Of a stretch of DNA of 64,000 nucleotides, positions 12,904-23,872 are shown in pieces. Where the stretch lies: contig JANUWF010001217.1 in assembly GCA_026120185.1 (NCBI GenBank), positions 186,001-250,000 on the forward strand, in the 5' to 3' direction. Origin of the DNA: Voacanga thouarsii. Taxonomy: Eukaryota > Streptophyta > Magnoliopsida > Gentianales > Apocynaceae. Made by a program: the position numbers and the translations under genes. Under the pieces are notes generated by a model, which was not told the DNA's origin, searched no databases, and was given only the letters and a program-made list of their open reading frames with translations. Every line of letters starts with the position of its first letter. The stretch's first letter is position 1.

Positions 12904-14471
12904 AACTCTTATTATTATTTTCTCTCCCAAATATTTTTCCTATTTAACCCTCAAGTTATCTTCCTATTTTCACCTCAAGCAAAATTACCATTTTGTCATT
13001 TTTACTCACGAAGTACAATTAAGCCATCTAGACTACAAATCACATATCCAAAGCACATAAAATCATATAAAAATATATTTATGCATGCAAAAAAATATGA
13101 TATTCATCCCGACCCCCTTACTCTAGGGTTAGTTTTTAATTGGGGTTTCACAACAACACTCAAAATTTGTATTTGAACCTATAACTTATTAGTAATTATT
13201 TTACAACCCCTAGTTATTTTCACTTATCAAACTAGACTTCTTTTATAAAAACCTTTATCATCTAGCCTTAAAGCTTAGGACATTAAGGTCATAATTGTAA
13301 TAATTTGAATTGGGATTATTTATGGAAGAGAATATAACTTGAATATAACCATATGGCTTGTTTTTATCCCAAGCGGGGTTAGGTCAGCTTTGGAAGATTT
13401 GTGAAATTGCAAGCAAATGATCAGGTAAGTTCCTGCATAAACTTATTTGATGACAAAATGTTGCTATGGCAAGCTAAACGTAGAGTGTATGAGCACTCAT
13501 TCTTGTAAAGGCAATTAAGGACTATTTCTTTCTTGTTCAGTCAAACGTGTCATTTATAAAACAAGCAGTTTTGCTTAAACACTAAACTTTTTCTAAAACT
13601 CAATCTTGACACAAATTTTAGAAACCCTTAATTGCTATTTCCAAGCAAAGCAATGTTTTATCAGTTTTCTCCTAAGTGGGATAATCAACGTTGAATACTC
13701 AATAAGGGTAGACTAGTAGTACTGGTTTTGAAGAGTAAGAGTGAGTCTTCTGGCAAGAGGCCATCTCCGGAAAATAAACTCAAATTAGAGAAACGACAGT
13801 ACTACCTAGTCATGCCGGTCCGAGCTAGCAAGTTTCAGTCAAGTGGACTGTGTATTTTTGGAGTGGGCAACCGGAATGTTTGGATGTAGAGAATGAGGAG
13901 TATCTTACCCGGCAGGCCGATCATCTACCTTTTTTGTCAGTCTGCACAAAATGTGGCATTTTGACCATTATATGGTCATGGAGCCCAACGTGTGGTCACC
14001 CATGGCTACCCATTTTAGTGGTTTATTTATTGTGCACATGTATGGTTTGAAAAACAAAACGCTACTCTTTATTTTAATCCTTATTTATTACTTGCCAGCA
14101 TTTTATTCTATACAATTTTTACAACTATATGAACTGTTTTACTTGAAACACTCAAAACACACACGGGTTTACTGAGATTTTTATCTCATTACCTTTTATG
14201 CCATGTTTTCAGGTCGGTCCTGCTGTGGAGATGAGTAGCTAGATTTGTTGCTTGCTTGGAAGGCTCTATGTTATTTATTTTATGTGTTGCTTTGAGAGAT
14301 GATAGTGAACAATTTATTTTGGATTTGTTCCTGAATTTTTGAGTTGTAATAAGTTCAATTTTTAAAGTATTGTTTTTAATTTCGTTGATGTGACCTAGTT
14401 ATAAAGACTCCTTGTCCTTTGGATGGGGCGACATCCCCGGCCCTGTTGGGCCTAGGTAGTGGGGTGTTACA

Positions 14472-15790
14472 CATGAAAAGATAGATATGCACCTATTAGA
14501 TATGTCACTGCTTACTTGTATGAAAATTTAAAAATTGATGTTTACATGAAAATCCTCGAAGGATTTCGCATGCCCGAAACATATAAACATTATCCTTGTA
14601 AAAATTACTCCATCAAGTTGCAAAAATCATTATATGGCTTGAAACAATCTGGGTACATGTGGTTCAATCATCTTAATGAATATTTATTGAAAGCGAGATT
14701 TAAAAATGACCAGGTATGTCCATGTGTTTTTATTAAGAAATCTGGTTCTAAATTTATGATATTAGCTATATATGTTGTTGATATTAATCTTATTGGAACT
14801 CTAGAAGAGTTTCAAGAAACAATTGATTATTTAAAAAGAGAATTCGAAATCAAGGATTTTGGTAAAACTAAATTTTACCTTGGTTTACAAATTGAACACC
14901 TAGAAAATGGAACATTTATTCATTAATCAACATACACAACAAAAGTTCTAAAAAAATTTTACATGGACAAAACACATTTATTGAGTATTCCAATGATCGT
15001 CCAGTCATTAAATGTGAATAAAGATTCATTCCAATCTCAAGAAGATGATGAAGAACTCCTTAATCCTGAAGTACCATATCTCAGGGAAATTTGTGCATTG
15101 GTGTATCTTGCTAATAATATATAACCTGATATTGCATTTGCTGTCAATTTATTAGCAAAATTTAGTTCTTCACCAATACGACGACATTGGAATGGAATTA
15201 AATAAGTCATTCGATATCTCCAAGGTACAATTGATCTCGAATTATTTTATTCAAATAAAACCAGCCCAACATTAATAGGTTATGCAGATGCTGGTTATTT
15301 ATCTGATCCACCTAAAGCACATTCTTAAACGGGGTATCTATTTGCATATGGAATACTGTTATATCATAGCGTTCTACAAAACAATCTATATCAACTACTT
15401 CTTCAAATCATACTGAAATTATAGTCATTCATGAAGCAAGTCGAAAATGTGTATAGTTGAGATAAGTGATTTATTATATCTGAGAAAGTTGTGGATTATC
15501 ATCTATAAGAGATATTTCAACTCCTTTTTATGAAGATAATACAACTTGCATAGCTAAATTATGAGAAAAATATATTAAAGGAGATCGGACAAAAATATTT
15601 CACCAAAATTCTTCTTTACTCGTGAACTCCAGAAGAAATGTGAATTGATGTGCTATAAATTCAGTCATGTGACAATCTGGTAGATATTTTCATGAAGACT
15701 TTACCGACTGCAATATTTGAAAAGTTGATATATAAAATCAGTATGTATCGGTTCAATGATGTAAAGGGATCATCTCATCAGGGGGAATAA
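14472..15790 (+). pseudogene. Copia-1 pol, 3' part: rest of RT and RNase H
   Basis: Picks up the RT exactly where 5938 stops, after the second CATGA. Blocks include MKILEGFRMPE, LQKSLYGLKQSGYMWFNHL, IKDFGKTKFYLGLQIEH and, farther on, YLANN, PDIAFAVNLLAKFSS and GYADAGYLSDP of RNase H. The catalytic YVDD box reads YVVD (about 14770-14781), so the first of the paired aspartates is replaced. A frameshift lies near 14500 and stops occur at 14926 and beyond. The coding tail leads to a purine-rich polypurine tract (CCAAGGGAAG, 15900-15909). Confidence 0.9.
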
Positions 15791-15909
15791 TAAGTAGATA
15801 TATAGAATAGTGTATTATTTTTCTTTCACTAGATTTTTTTTTCACTGAATTTTTATCTAGTAAGGTTTTAACGAGGCATATTTTTTATGTAATGGACATC
15901 CAAGGGAAG

Positions 15910-16212
15910 CGTTGTGAATACATTAGTAGAGAATCAACTAATTCTATTAGTGGACAAATGTCTATGGATGTCTACCAGTAACACTACTAATACATATTAG
16001 TGAAATTAGTGGACATGGATGATTAACTCCACTAATAGAACTCTATAAATAGAGCTATTTTCCAAGCTTGATATATACTAATTGTGAGAGAATTATTAGA
16101 GAAAATTGTAAGAGAAAAGAAAGAGAGAAATTTGAAGAAATTATTGTGCAAATAATAGTTAGAGATTTATTGTGTGTAGATTTTATTCTAACACTGTCAA
16201 AATTTTATAACA
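15910..16212 (+). repeat. Copia-1 3' LTR
   Basis: 303 bp, matching 3395-3674. Its first base is C where the 5' LTR has T (CGTTGTGAAT versus TGTTGTGAAT), a point change that removes the terminal TG. Contains TATAAATAG at about 16034, a plausible TATA box for the LTR promoter, and ends TTTTATAACA before the target duplication TAAGT. Confidence 0.93.
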
Positions 16213-16884
16213 TAAGTTGATTTATTAATTAATTGTCTCGAATAATTTTGTATTGGGTCCAAGAGAATTAATTAATTAATAAAGAAGTAGAATTCATAAG
16301 TCTTGAACTTATTAATTAGGTGGACCGGGGCCTTGGCCCACTTGATGATAGAGATGGCATCAAGGTTTTTGTTAACCTTGAGGTTGCCACCTTTATAAGA
16401 GAAAAAGAATAGGTGGCGGCAAACTTAAAAAAAGAAACTGTTATTTCATGTTTTCTATATGTGTATGTTGTGCATGTATATTCTTGTTCACATAGGAAAA
16501 GGAAAAATAGAGAACAACTTTTCTTTTCAACCGCCATCATCTTCCTTTTCTTTCTCTCGGTTTCAGCTCTTCCAATTCTCTTCCTTTCTTCATCATGTTT
16601 CTACTTTCATTGGTAGGCTATCCACTAAGGTTAGAGAATATTTTAGAAAGTTGAGAGCTGGTAAATTGGTGCGCGATTAGTGCAAATGAGCAAATGATTA
16701 GCAGGCATTCCCATAAAACAGATCTCTAATTCAAATCAGAAAGCACAGTCCAATCCAACTCCAACATTGGTTATTTGTCCTAAGCACAAGAAAAGTAAGT
16801 CTTCTAGATTGTTTTACGAGAAAAAAAAAAATTAAAGCTTTTTCAGTTGCGCTTGTTTATTTTTCCCACAATCCTTTCATGTTT

Positions 16885-17965
16885 TAACCTCATGATTATA
16901 CTTGGTTTCTTTAGCAAACTAGAAGTCTACCAAGTATTTTGTAGCTACCTCCTCTTGGTCTATTATTTACTTCTCTTCTTCTCCATCCTTGCTAAATGTA
17001 TCCTTGTGTACCTGCATTAGCAGTTGGAATCCAATCGTGTTAAACTACAAGAAGGGATCAAATTTGTATATAAGCAAGAGACTTATTGAACTAAAGTGTT
17101 GATGAAGCAGAGAACCTCATCTACTACAATCAAATCTTCTTCTTCTTCTTTTGGTGCTATTTTCTCCGGATCATTTCCTTTGATATCTTAGTCAACATTG
17201 ATGTGCTCTGCTTTTCCTTTATGGGAGATAAGTTTTTGGGGCTTTTTTTTCATTCTCCTCATAAAAAGAAAATTAAATTTTTTTAAGGAAAAAGTCCTTA
17301 AAATAGGGGAAAAATTACTAATGCCCAGAAACTTAAAACAGAGAATGGACAATAAAGGCTGAAAGTTCCAAATCAACCTATAACACAAAATTTAAAACTA
17401 AAAACCCAGAGATCCACTTAAGTTTAACACAAAACTAAAAAATTAAAAGCTAAACATACCTCACCCCAGAAAAAAAAAAAAAACTAATAGTAAATTCTAT
17501 TGATGGTGAAAATAAAGCACATGTCAATGTTAAAGTAGTCAGTGAAAAAACTCAACGTAGAGCAAGACATTAAAGCATCATAGCACATGCATTTCCTAGA
17601 AAATATCTTACCTACACAAATCAAGTCTTATAACAGACATGCAAGCCTGGAAATCCAGCAAACAAAGTCATCAGCATGAAATCAAGCCTAAAATTCCCCC
17701 AAAAATACGTGTGGTTTAAACAATTTTTCTCCTCTAAAACTGATACAAAAACAAAAGATTCCCTTTGAGCCCATTTCCTTTACATCTTCAAAAACCCATA
17801 AATTCCACAACCAGAGTAAAAAAATTTTCACAAAAATAACCCAAAACCAAGCTATATTAAATAATTTTTCTTTTCCGAGTACAACTATCCACAAAAAGAT
17901 TTTCACAAGATTTTTACCAAAAAAATTTTTTTATGAAAAAAACCCAAAAGAAAAAGCAACAGTAC
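16885..17965. other. No gene seen; possible flank of HD-Zip remnant
   Basis: AT-rich with CTT repeats near 17140. Open frames at 17188-17388 and 17688-17906 have no recognisable domain. Part of it may be intron or 3' flank of the HD-Zip II remnant to the right. Confidence 0.5.
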
Positions 17966-17969
17966 CTAT

Positions 17970-18262
17970 GTGTACCAACAGTCATCAGTTCTTGGAACTC
18001 CTTGGGCAGCCTTTTGTTCTCTTCAATTAGTGTCTCGCAACACCTCTTCAAGTACTCACAACCCACCTTAGTCTGCTTCAATATTGTGCTGCAAATTTTG
18101 AGCAAAAAATTATCAATATCTAAGCAAAAACAAAACAAGGAAATTTGTAACCCATATAAATGGAATGATTCCAAACAATCAAGAAACAAAAAGTAGTACA
18201 GGAAGTGAATTTACGAACCTTACTCTTCTGTTCTGAAACCAAGCTTCAACCTAGCAAGGCCA
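17970..18262 (-). pseudogene. HD-Zip class II transcription factor fragment with an intron
   Basis: On the minus strand, residues [20 protein letters not shown], then [12 protein letters not shown], match the HD-Zip II leucine zipper (family form [18 protein letters not shown]). Upstream, after an intron-like gap ending in TTTGCAG (acceptor near 18090), the segment at about 18222-18262 reads LARLKLGFRTEE, a degraded form of the third homeodomain helix (family form VEVWFQNRR). The invariant Trp and Asn of that helix are lost. The intron lies where HD-Zip II genes have one, between the recognition helix and the zipper, so the copy came from genomic DNA and not from mRNA. The rest of the homeodomain and the CPSCE C-terminal motif are not visible. 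A broken fragment of a DNA-binding auxin/shade-response type regulator. Confidence 0.78.
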
Positions 18263-18595
18263 GAGATAAAGATGCTTCGTAAGTGCAAGTTTTTGTTGTT
18301 TGATCAATCAATAATTGGATATAATTATTGACTCTAGGAATAATGCATTTATATTCATGGTGAATGATTTGATTCATTCTAATTCAAAATAATTTTATGG
18401 CCATAGTTTTTTTATTCTGTGAATATGTATAAATATTATCAAGTCTTGTAACAAAATAGGTGGATTAAGTCTCCATGTGTCCCTTTTAAGTTGTTTTATT
18501 ATTATTTTTATGTTGTTATTTTTAAAAAAAAATTAGTGGACGCACTGGAGTTTTTTCGGCAATTGCAGATGACAAATGTTAGAGACATGAAACAA

Positions 18596-18745
18596 TGGCC
18601 AATAGCACATGGAGCATGGCATGGCTGGCACAAGCAAGGCCTGGGCAGGCGCGAGCCAGGCCTGGGCAGGTGCGCGGCAACCTGGGAGCGGCCTGGGGGC
18701 TGGTGCGTGCTAGGAGCGGCTTGGGCGCTAGTGTGCGCTAGTTTC
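18596..18745. repeat. GC-rich patch with repeated GGCCTGGGCAGG-like units
   Basis: Abrupt GC-rich island in very AT-rich surroundings. The unit GGCCTGGGCAGG(C/T)GCG occurs twice (about 18639 and 18660), followed by diverged forms such as AGCGGCCTGGG and AGCGGCTTGGG. The open frames across it on both strands are a by-product of base composition. Confidence 0.75.
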
Positions 18746-18747
18746 AT

Positions 18748-18812
18748 AATAGGATTTGATCCCTAATTTCATGAGTGAAGGCCCCAAGTGCTAACTATTA
18801 GACCACTGAAGA
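18748..18812 (-). other. tRNA-like sequence next to the GC-rich patch
   Basis: On the minus strand, TGGTCTAATAGTTAGCACTT followed by GGGGCCTTCACTCATGA and GGGATCAAATCC resembles a tRNA-Glu-like box A, anticodon region with TTC, and box B. No acceptor stem closes it. A tRNA-derived repeat or SINE head is likely; not a working tRNA gene. Confidence 0.55.
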
Positions 18813-18829
18813 TCTTATGATGATGACTT

Positions 18830-19758
18830 ACTTCAAATTAATATTGTAGAAGATTGAAGGTTGGCTATTTTGTTAGCCAATTAGATTTTCAATTGTAATT
18901 TTACAATTTTATTTTTGAGTTTAGGTTGGCCATAAAATTATTTTTATTTTATATTTTTTTACTATTTAATTTGATTGAATTATATATCATTCATGTTAAC
19001 ATGCCATATAGTTTGCATTAACGCCGCTCTATGTACTATTTAATTATATATAAATAATTTAATATTTTTAAATTAAAAAAATTAATTATGAAATGGTTAA
19101 TTTTAATTAACCTTAGGCCTCCCCTATTAGCCCATTAGTAAAATTAACGTTTGCTTCGTACCATTTTAAATGGTCTCCCTATAGGAAAGTTACGTTTTAT
19201 TGGTTACTAAATTAGGCATCAAAATTTTAATTATTATTTTTAAAAAAATTTAATTCATTCATAATTACCCTATAAGTGATGTGATTGGATTGGAAAGTTT
19301 ATATATAAACAAAAATTTGAATATAGGGGTTACACTTTAATCAAAAACATTATAATGACTTCCTGTAGAATATCCAAATAATGACTATGATGGCCAAAAT
19401 ATTAACAACACTAAAACTAATATTATATTTAGATACAAGATATATTAATTTTAGTGGGATGATTCAGGCTTAACTATAAGTTATATTGTTATCTCCTGTA
19501 GAGGTCCATATTTCTTGGGGTTTTAGGTTGTGGATTTTAACCTAACTATAAGTTACATTATTTTCTCCTATAGAGGTGTATGTTACTGTAGAGTTTTAGA
19601 TTATCATATTTTGATAGTAGTTTTTATTACTACTTAAAATATTATAGTATTAAAATATTATCATATTGATCATGTATCATACTATAATATTTTATATTGA
19701 TCATGCATCATGATATGATGAATGGCTCATATGTTTTATTTTATTTAATTTTAGAAAA
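18830..19758. other. AT-rich leader region upstream of Copia-2, with a short tandem duplication
   Basis: No gene seen. Between about 19468 and 19610 a segment (TAACTATAAGTTA...TCTCCT.TAGAGGT...GTTTTAG) occurs twice in tandem. A stretch at 18297-18345 (just outside) resembles 24613-24660 of the Copia-2 3' LTR (ATTGGATATAATTATTGACT is shared), but no full 5' LTR could be found here. Confidence 0.5.
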
Positions 19759-22700
19759 ATGACTTCCAACACTTTATTTCAAATTTTAATAAAAAACTAA
19801 CTAGTTGGAGAAAATTTTATTGATTGGAAACGGAACCTCATAATTGTACTCACTACTAAGAACTCAAATACGTGCTAACTAAATCGTGTCTTGCTAAGCC
19901 TACTAAACAGTTCACACGCGAACAAAAGGAGATTTATGATGAGTGGTTGAGTTCTAATGAGATGGCTCGCTACTACATTTTGAGATCAATCTCAAATGTG
20001 TTGCAGCAGAAACATGAAACATGACAACCACTATAGAAATCATGAAAAGCCTCCAATAAATATTTAAGCACAAAGGACGTTAGACCCGTCAAATAACAAT
20101 GAGGCATATAATGAATATGCACATGAAACCTAAAACGCTTATGAGAGATCATATGTTAGAATTGATCGCTCAATTTAATGAGACAAAGGTCTTAGAGGCT
20201 GAAATTAAGCCTGAGACTCATGTTAATATGGCTCTAGAAACTCTCCCAAAGATGTTCTTGCAATTCAAAGTTAATTATAATATAAACAAGATGGAGATGT
20301 CTGTTACAGAGTTAATGAAGGAGCTTGAAAGCGCCGAGGCTACCCTAAAAGTGGAAAGTGATAACATTCTTGTTCTAACTCATGCTGGATCTTCCTCTTC
20401 CAAGCCTAAGGGCAAAAGAGAAAATAAGAAGAAGTAGAATAATAAAAAAGGGCCTAAGCAATAGGTTAAGAAAGTAAAAGTAGATGAAAAGCCCAAAGGT
20501 AAATGTTTCCACTACAAGCAAAAAGGACATTGGAAAACATAGTGCCCAAATTACTTAGCTAAACGCAAGCAAGGTACTGGTGAGTTATCATACATTAAAA
20601 CTTGTTTAGTGGTTTATTCTACAAATATTTGGATAGTAGATTCTTGAGCCACTAATTATGTTTGCAATTCATTGCAAGGGTTCCAAGTAACCAGACATAT
20701 CAATGAAGGAGAGCATACTCTAAAAGTTGACACACGATCAGTGATATCTATAAAAGTTATTGGAGATGTTTATCTTTATTTTGATAATAAATATTTAGTT
20801 TTGAAAGATTGTTATTATGTTCCTGACATTTATCGAAATTTGATTTTGGTTTCTTTGTTATTCAAACAAAAATATTCTGTTAAATTTTATAAATTATCAG
20901 TAGAGATATTTTTGAATAACTCTTTAATATATCGTGGATATTTAAATAATGATCTGTATCTTTTGAAACTTATCAACAGTTCATTATATCATACTAAAAC
21001 TAGCAAACGCATTAAGTTATCTCCTACTAATGATACTCTCCGATGACATCTTAGATTTGGTTATATTAATCTAAATATGATTCAAAAACTTGTAAAAGAA
21101 TGTCCTCTAAATGATTTAAAGGTAGAACCTTTTCAAGTTTGCGAACTTTGTTTGGAAGGTAAAATGACCAAAAGATCATTTCCTTCCAAAAGAAGTAAAG
21201 CAAAGGAAGTCTTAGAATTAGTGCATTCTAATGTATGTGGACCAATTAGTGTCCAAGTTAGAGGTGAGTATGAGTATTTCATTACTTTTATAGATGATTA
21301 CTTAAGATATAGATATGTTTACCTAATGACTCATAAGTTTAATGCCTTAGAAAAATTCAAAGAATTTAAGGCTGAGATTGAGAAGCAGTTAGGAAAGAAC
21401 ATTAAGACACTTCGATTAGATCGAGGTGGAGAATATCTATTCCATGGCTTTAGATCTTACTTGTCAGAAAATAAAATTTTATCCCAACTAAATGCACCTG
21501 GCACTCCTCAACAAAATAGAGTGGCAGAAAGTAGAAACAGGACTCTGTTAGACATGGTCAAAACAATACTAGGCTTCTCTACACTCAATACATCCTTTTG
21601 GGGATATGCTATACAAATCGTGACATATATATTGAATATGGTTCCATCAAAGTCTATCCCTAAGATTCCATTGAAATTGTGGAATGGGCGAAAGCCTAAT
21701 TTGACACATATCCGTATTTAGGATTGTCTTGCATATGTGCTAAAGGGAAAGATAGATAAAATAGAATCACGATCAAATTTATATCTGTTTATTGGATATC
21801 CAAAAGGAACAAGGGGATACTACTTCTATAGTCCTCAAGATAAGAAAATATTTGTAAGTACAAATGTAATTTTCTTAGAGGACAAGTACATAGAAGAACG
21901 TGGATCCAAGAGTAGGGTTATTTTGGAATATACCAAGAGAGATAATCCCAAGCACATGGTTACAGAAACCCATACTCAAGATTCACGTAGAGGATTCGTA
22001 TCTATGCCACTTAACTTGCCAGATTCCAATATGAGAGAAATAGATGTTACGCCTTCTATACCCACTGGTTCTTCGACACATAGAGTGGAAGAACCTTCTG
22101 CCCCTGTTCAAAATCCAGTCGTTGAGGAATCAGCAGATCTAGTTCTAGTCAATGAGGAGGAGGAAAGTCCAATCATCCAAGAACCTTTACAGCTTAGACG
22201 TAGTGGGAGAGTCATTCGACGTCCCTCTAGATACTTACTCTATAGAGAAGCTTTTCAAACAATTTCTTTTGAGGAAGAAGAGGATCTCACTACGTATAAA
22301 GAAGCTGTAGAGGACATAGACATGGACTATTGGAAGAGTGCAATGAATTCAAAAATGAAATTCATGTACACTAACTCCGTCTAGTTGTGGACCTACCTAA
22401 TAGGGTAAAACCTATTAGGTACAAATAGTTCTACAAAAGAAAGAGAGGAGTAGACGGGAAAGTGAAAACTTTCAAAGCTAGATTGGTTGCTAAGGGTTAT
22501 ACCCAATGAGAAGGTACTGAATATAAGGAAACCTTCTCGCTTGTGGCCATACTAAAGTTTATAAGAATCCTCTTATCCATTGCAGCTCACTTAGACTATG
22601 AAGTATGACAAATGGACGTCAAGACAACATTCTTTAAGGAAATCTTGATGAATGTATCTACATAGTATAGCCAGATGGTTTTATCTAAGAATGTCAAGAA

Positions 22701-23854
22701 CAAAAAGTTTGTAAGCTGAATAGGTCCATTTATGGGCTTAAACAAGCATCTAGATATTGGAATATCGGGTTTGATCAACCTATTAAATTTTATGGTTTTA
22801 ATCAACATGCTGATGAACCTTGTGTCTATAAAAAAATTATAGATGGTAAGGTAATTGTTCTCATATTGTATGTTAATAACATCCTTCTCATTGGAAATAG
22901 TGTAAGAACATTAACATTGGTGAAAAATTGGTTGGGTAAACAGTTTGATATGAAGGATTTGGGAGAAGTAAGATATGTCTGGGCATTCAGATCCTTCAAG
23001 ATAGAAAGAATAGCCAAATAACTTTATCCCAAGCTTCATATATTGACAAAATACTGACAAGATTTTCAATGCAAAATTTTAAGAAAGTTCAATTGCCTTT
23101 CAGACATGGAATTCAATTATCTCAGAAGCATAGTTCTAAAACTCCTAATGAAGTTGAGTACATGAAATGAGTTCCTTATGCATTAGTTGTAGAAAGTCTC
23201 ATGTATACTATGTTTTGTACTCATCTGGACATTTGTCATGCTATTGGGATGGTCAGTAGATATCAGTCAAACCCAAGACCGAAACACTGGACAGCAGTGA
23301 AGCATATAGTCAAGTATCTTTACAGAACTCGATGATATATGCTAGTTTACTCAGCTCCAAAATTGGTACCTATATGTTATATTGATTCTAATTTTCAAGC
23401 TGATAAAGATCTTCGCAAGTCCACCTTAAGCTCTGTTTTCACCTTAGGTGGTGGTGCAGTTGTGTGGAAAAGTATAAGACAATTTTGTATTGCTGACTCT
23501 ACAATGGAAGCTGAATATGTGGCAACTTGTGAAACAGCTAAAGAGGCGATATGATTGAAGAAGTTCTTGATAGAACTTGAAGTGGTTCCTTCTGCATCTC
23601 AAGCCATTAGTTTGTACTGTAACAATAGTGGTGCAGTGGTAAATGCAAAAGAACCACACAGCCATCAGCGTGGTAAATATATTAAACGTAAATATCACCT
23701 ATTTAGAGAGATTGTTCAACGTGGAGATGTAGAAGTATGCAAGATTTCTTCTACTGAAAATCTTGCTGATCTTTTTACTCAAAGTTTACATGTAACTATT
23801 TTTGGAAGTCATATAGAAAGTATGTGTATTTTTTATATATCTCATTTACTCTAG
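19759..23854 (+). pseudogene. Copia-2 gag-pol remnant
   Basis: Gag starts with MTSNTLFQIL (19759) and has the UBN2-type block ELIAQFNETKVLEAEI (about 20160); a CCHC knuckle follows at about 20506 (CFHYKQKGHWKT then a stop, then CP). Protease has DS-stop-ATN (about 20641). Integrase is the best-preserved part, 21077-21721: CELCLEGK, FIDDY (D), LRLDRGGEYL (D) and QQNRVAESRNRT (E), so its DDE residues are intact. RT spans about 22320-23000; its catalytic YVDD reads YVNN at 22868-22879. RNase H follows from about 23370 (YIDSNFQADKDLRKS, EAEYVA, NNSGAVVNAKEP, LADLFTQSL). Stops near 20437, 21720, 22384, 22507 and 23554 disable it. Confidence 0.92.
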
Positions 23855-23872
23855 GACAAGTGGGAGAATTTT

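Larger units (their letters stand above)
8871..13152 (-). mobile_element. 4.25-kb LTR-like element, copy 2, inverted inside copy 1
   Basis: Starts TGTAACACCC and ends GGGGTTTCACA on the plus strand, 4,282 bp, flanked by the perfect 5-bp duplication ACAAC (8866-8870 and 13153-13157). Its 8871-10185 part is the inverted counterpart of 13158-14471 and its 10186-13152 part that of 5939-8870. The breakpoint in copy 1 corresponds to about 10186 in copy 2. Like copy 1 it lacks recognisable coding sequence. It carries (GA)n at 11180-11221, the counterpart of copy 1's (CT)n, plus an extra (TA)n tract at 11231-11270 that copy 1 lacks. Confidence 0.9.
5939..14471 (+). mobile_element. 4.25-kb LTR-like element, copy 1, interrupted by copy 2
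   Basis: Starts TGTGAAACCCCATC and ends GGGGTGTTACA, flanked by the perfect 5-bp duplication CATGA (5934-5938 and 14472-14476) inside the Copia-1 RT. Without copy 2 it is 4,246 bp. No protein domain is recognisable; open frames are short and unrelated. The ends form a near-perfect inverted repeat (TGTGAAACCCC / TGTAACACCCC), and TG...CA with a 5-bp duplication is typical of LTRs. No direct repeat is visible inside, so it is either a solo LTR of an element with unusually long LTRs (Ogre/Tat-type elements are known for this) or an unclassified non-autonomous element. It has a tRNA-like module near its left end, a (CT)n tract and a very AT-rich part at 8540-8820. Confidence 0.88.
3395..16212 (+). 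mobile_element. Copia-1: Ty1/copia retrotransposon, complete ends, interrupted
   Basis: Two direct LTRs bound the element and it is flanked by the perfect 5-bp target duplication TAAGT (3390-3394 and 16213-16217). Its interior has copia gene order: protease remnant, GAG-pre-integrase zinc finger, integrase core, reverse transcriptase, RNase H. Removing the 8.5-kb insertion at 5939-14471 leaves about 4.3 kb. There is hardly any room for gag between the 5' LTR and the protease motif (about 110 bp), so gag has been deleted. Many stops and frameshifts make it non-autonomous. Confidence 0.93.
2269..16879 (+). mobile_element. Solo LTR of the Y/Copia-3 family, split by Copia-1
   Basis: Begins TGTTAGAATGTATGC at 2269 and ends AATCCTTTCA at 16879, with Copia-1 inserted at 3395-16212. 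The two parts (2269-3394 and 16218-16879) total about 1.79 kb. The left part aligns by eye along its length with the reverse complement of solo LTR Y (40500-40964), sharing for example ACCCATTGT, CACGGTAAGGTATG-like and CTTACCTTTAG blocks; the right end resembles the reverse complement of the Copia-3 LTR terminus. Flanks are TCTTT (2264-2268) and TGTTT (16880-16884), an imperfect 5-bp target duplication. No internal coding region of its own is present, so it is read as a solo LTR. Confidence 0.75.

Noticed and set aside
5939..14471. The A-B-A'-B' block as one foldback or Mutator-like element
   Set aside because: A perfect ACAAC duplication brackets 8871-13152, and that unit has the same ends and length as the surrounding one, so two nested copies explain the layout better.
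18491..18766. 91-aa and 79-aa open frames across the GC-rich patch on both strands
   Set aside because: Explained by GC-rich simple repeats lacking stops; no recognised domain.
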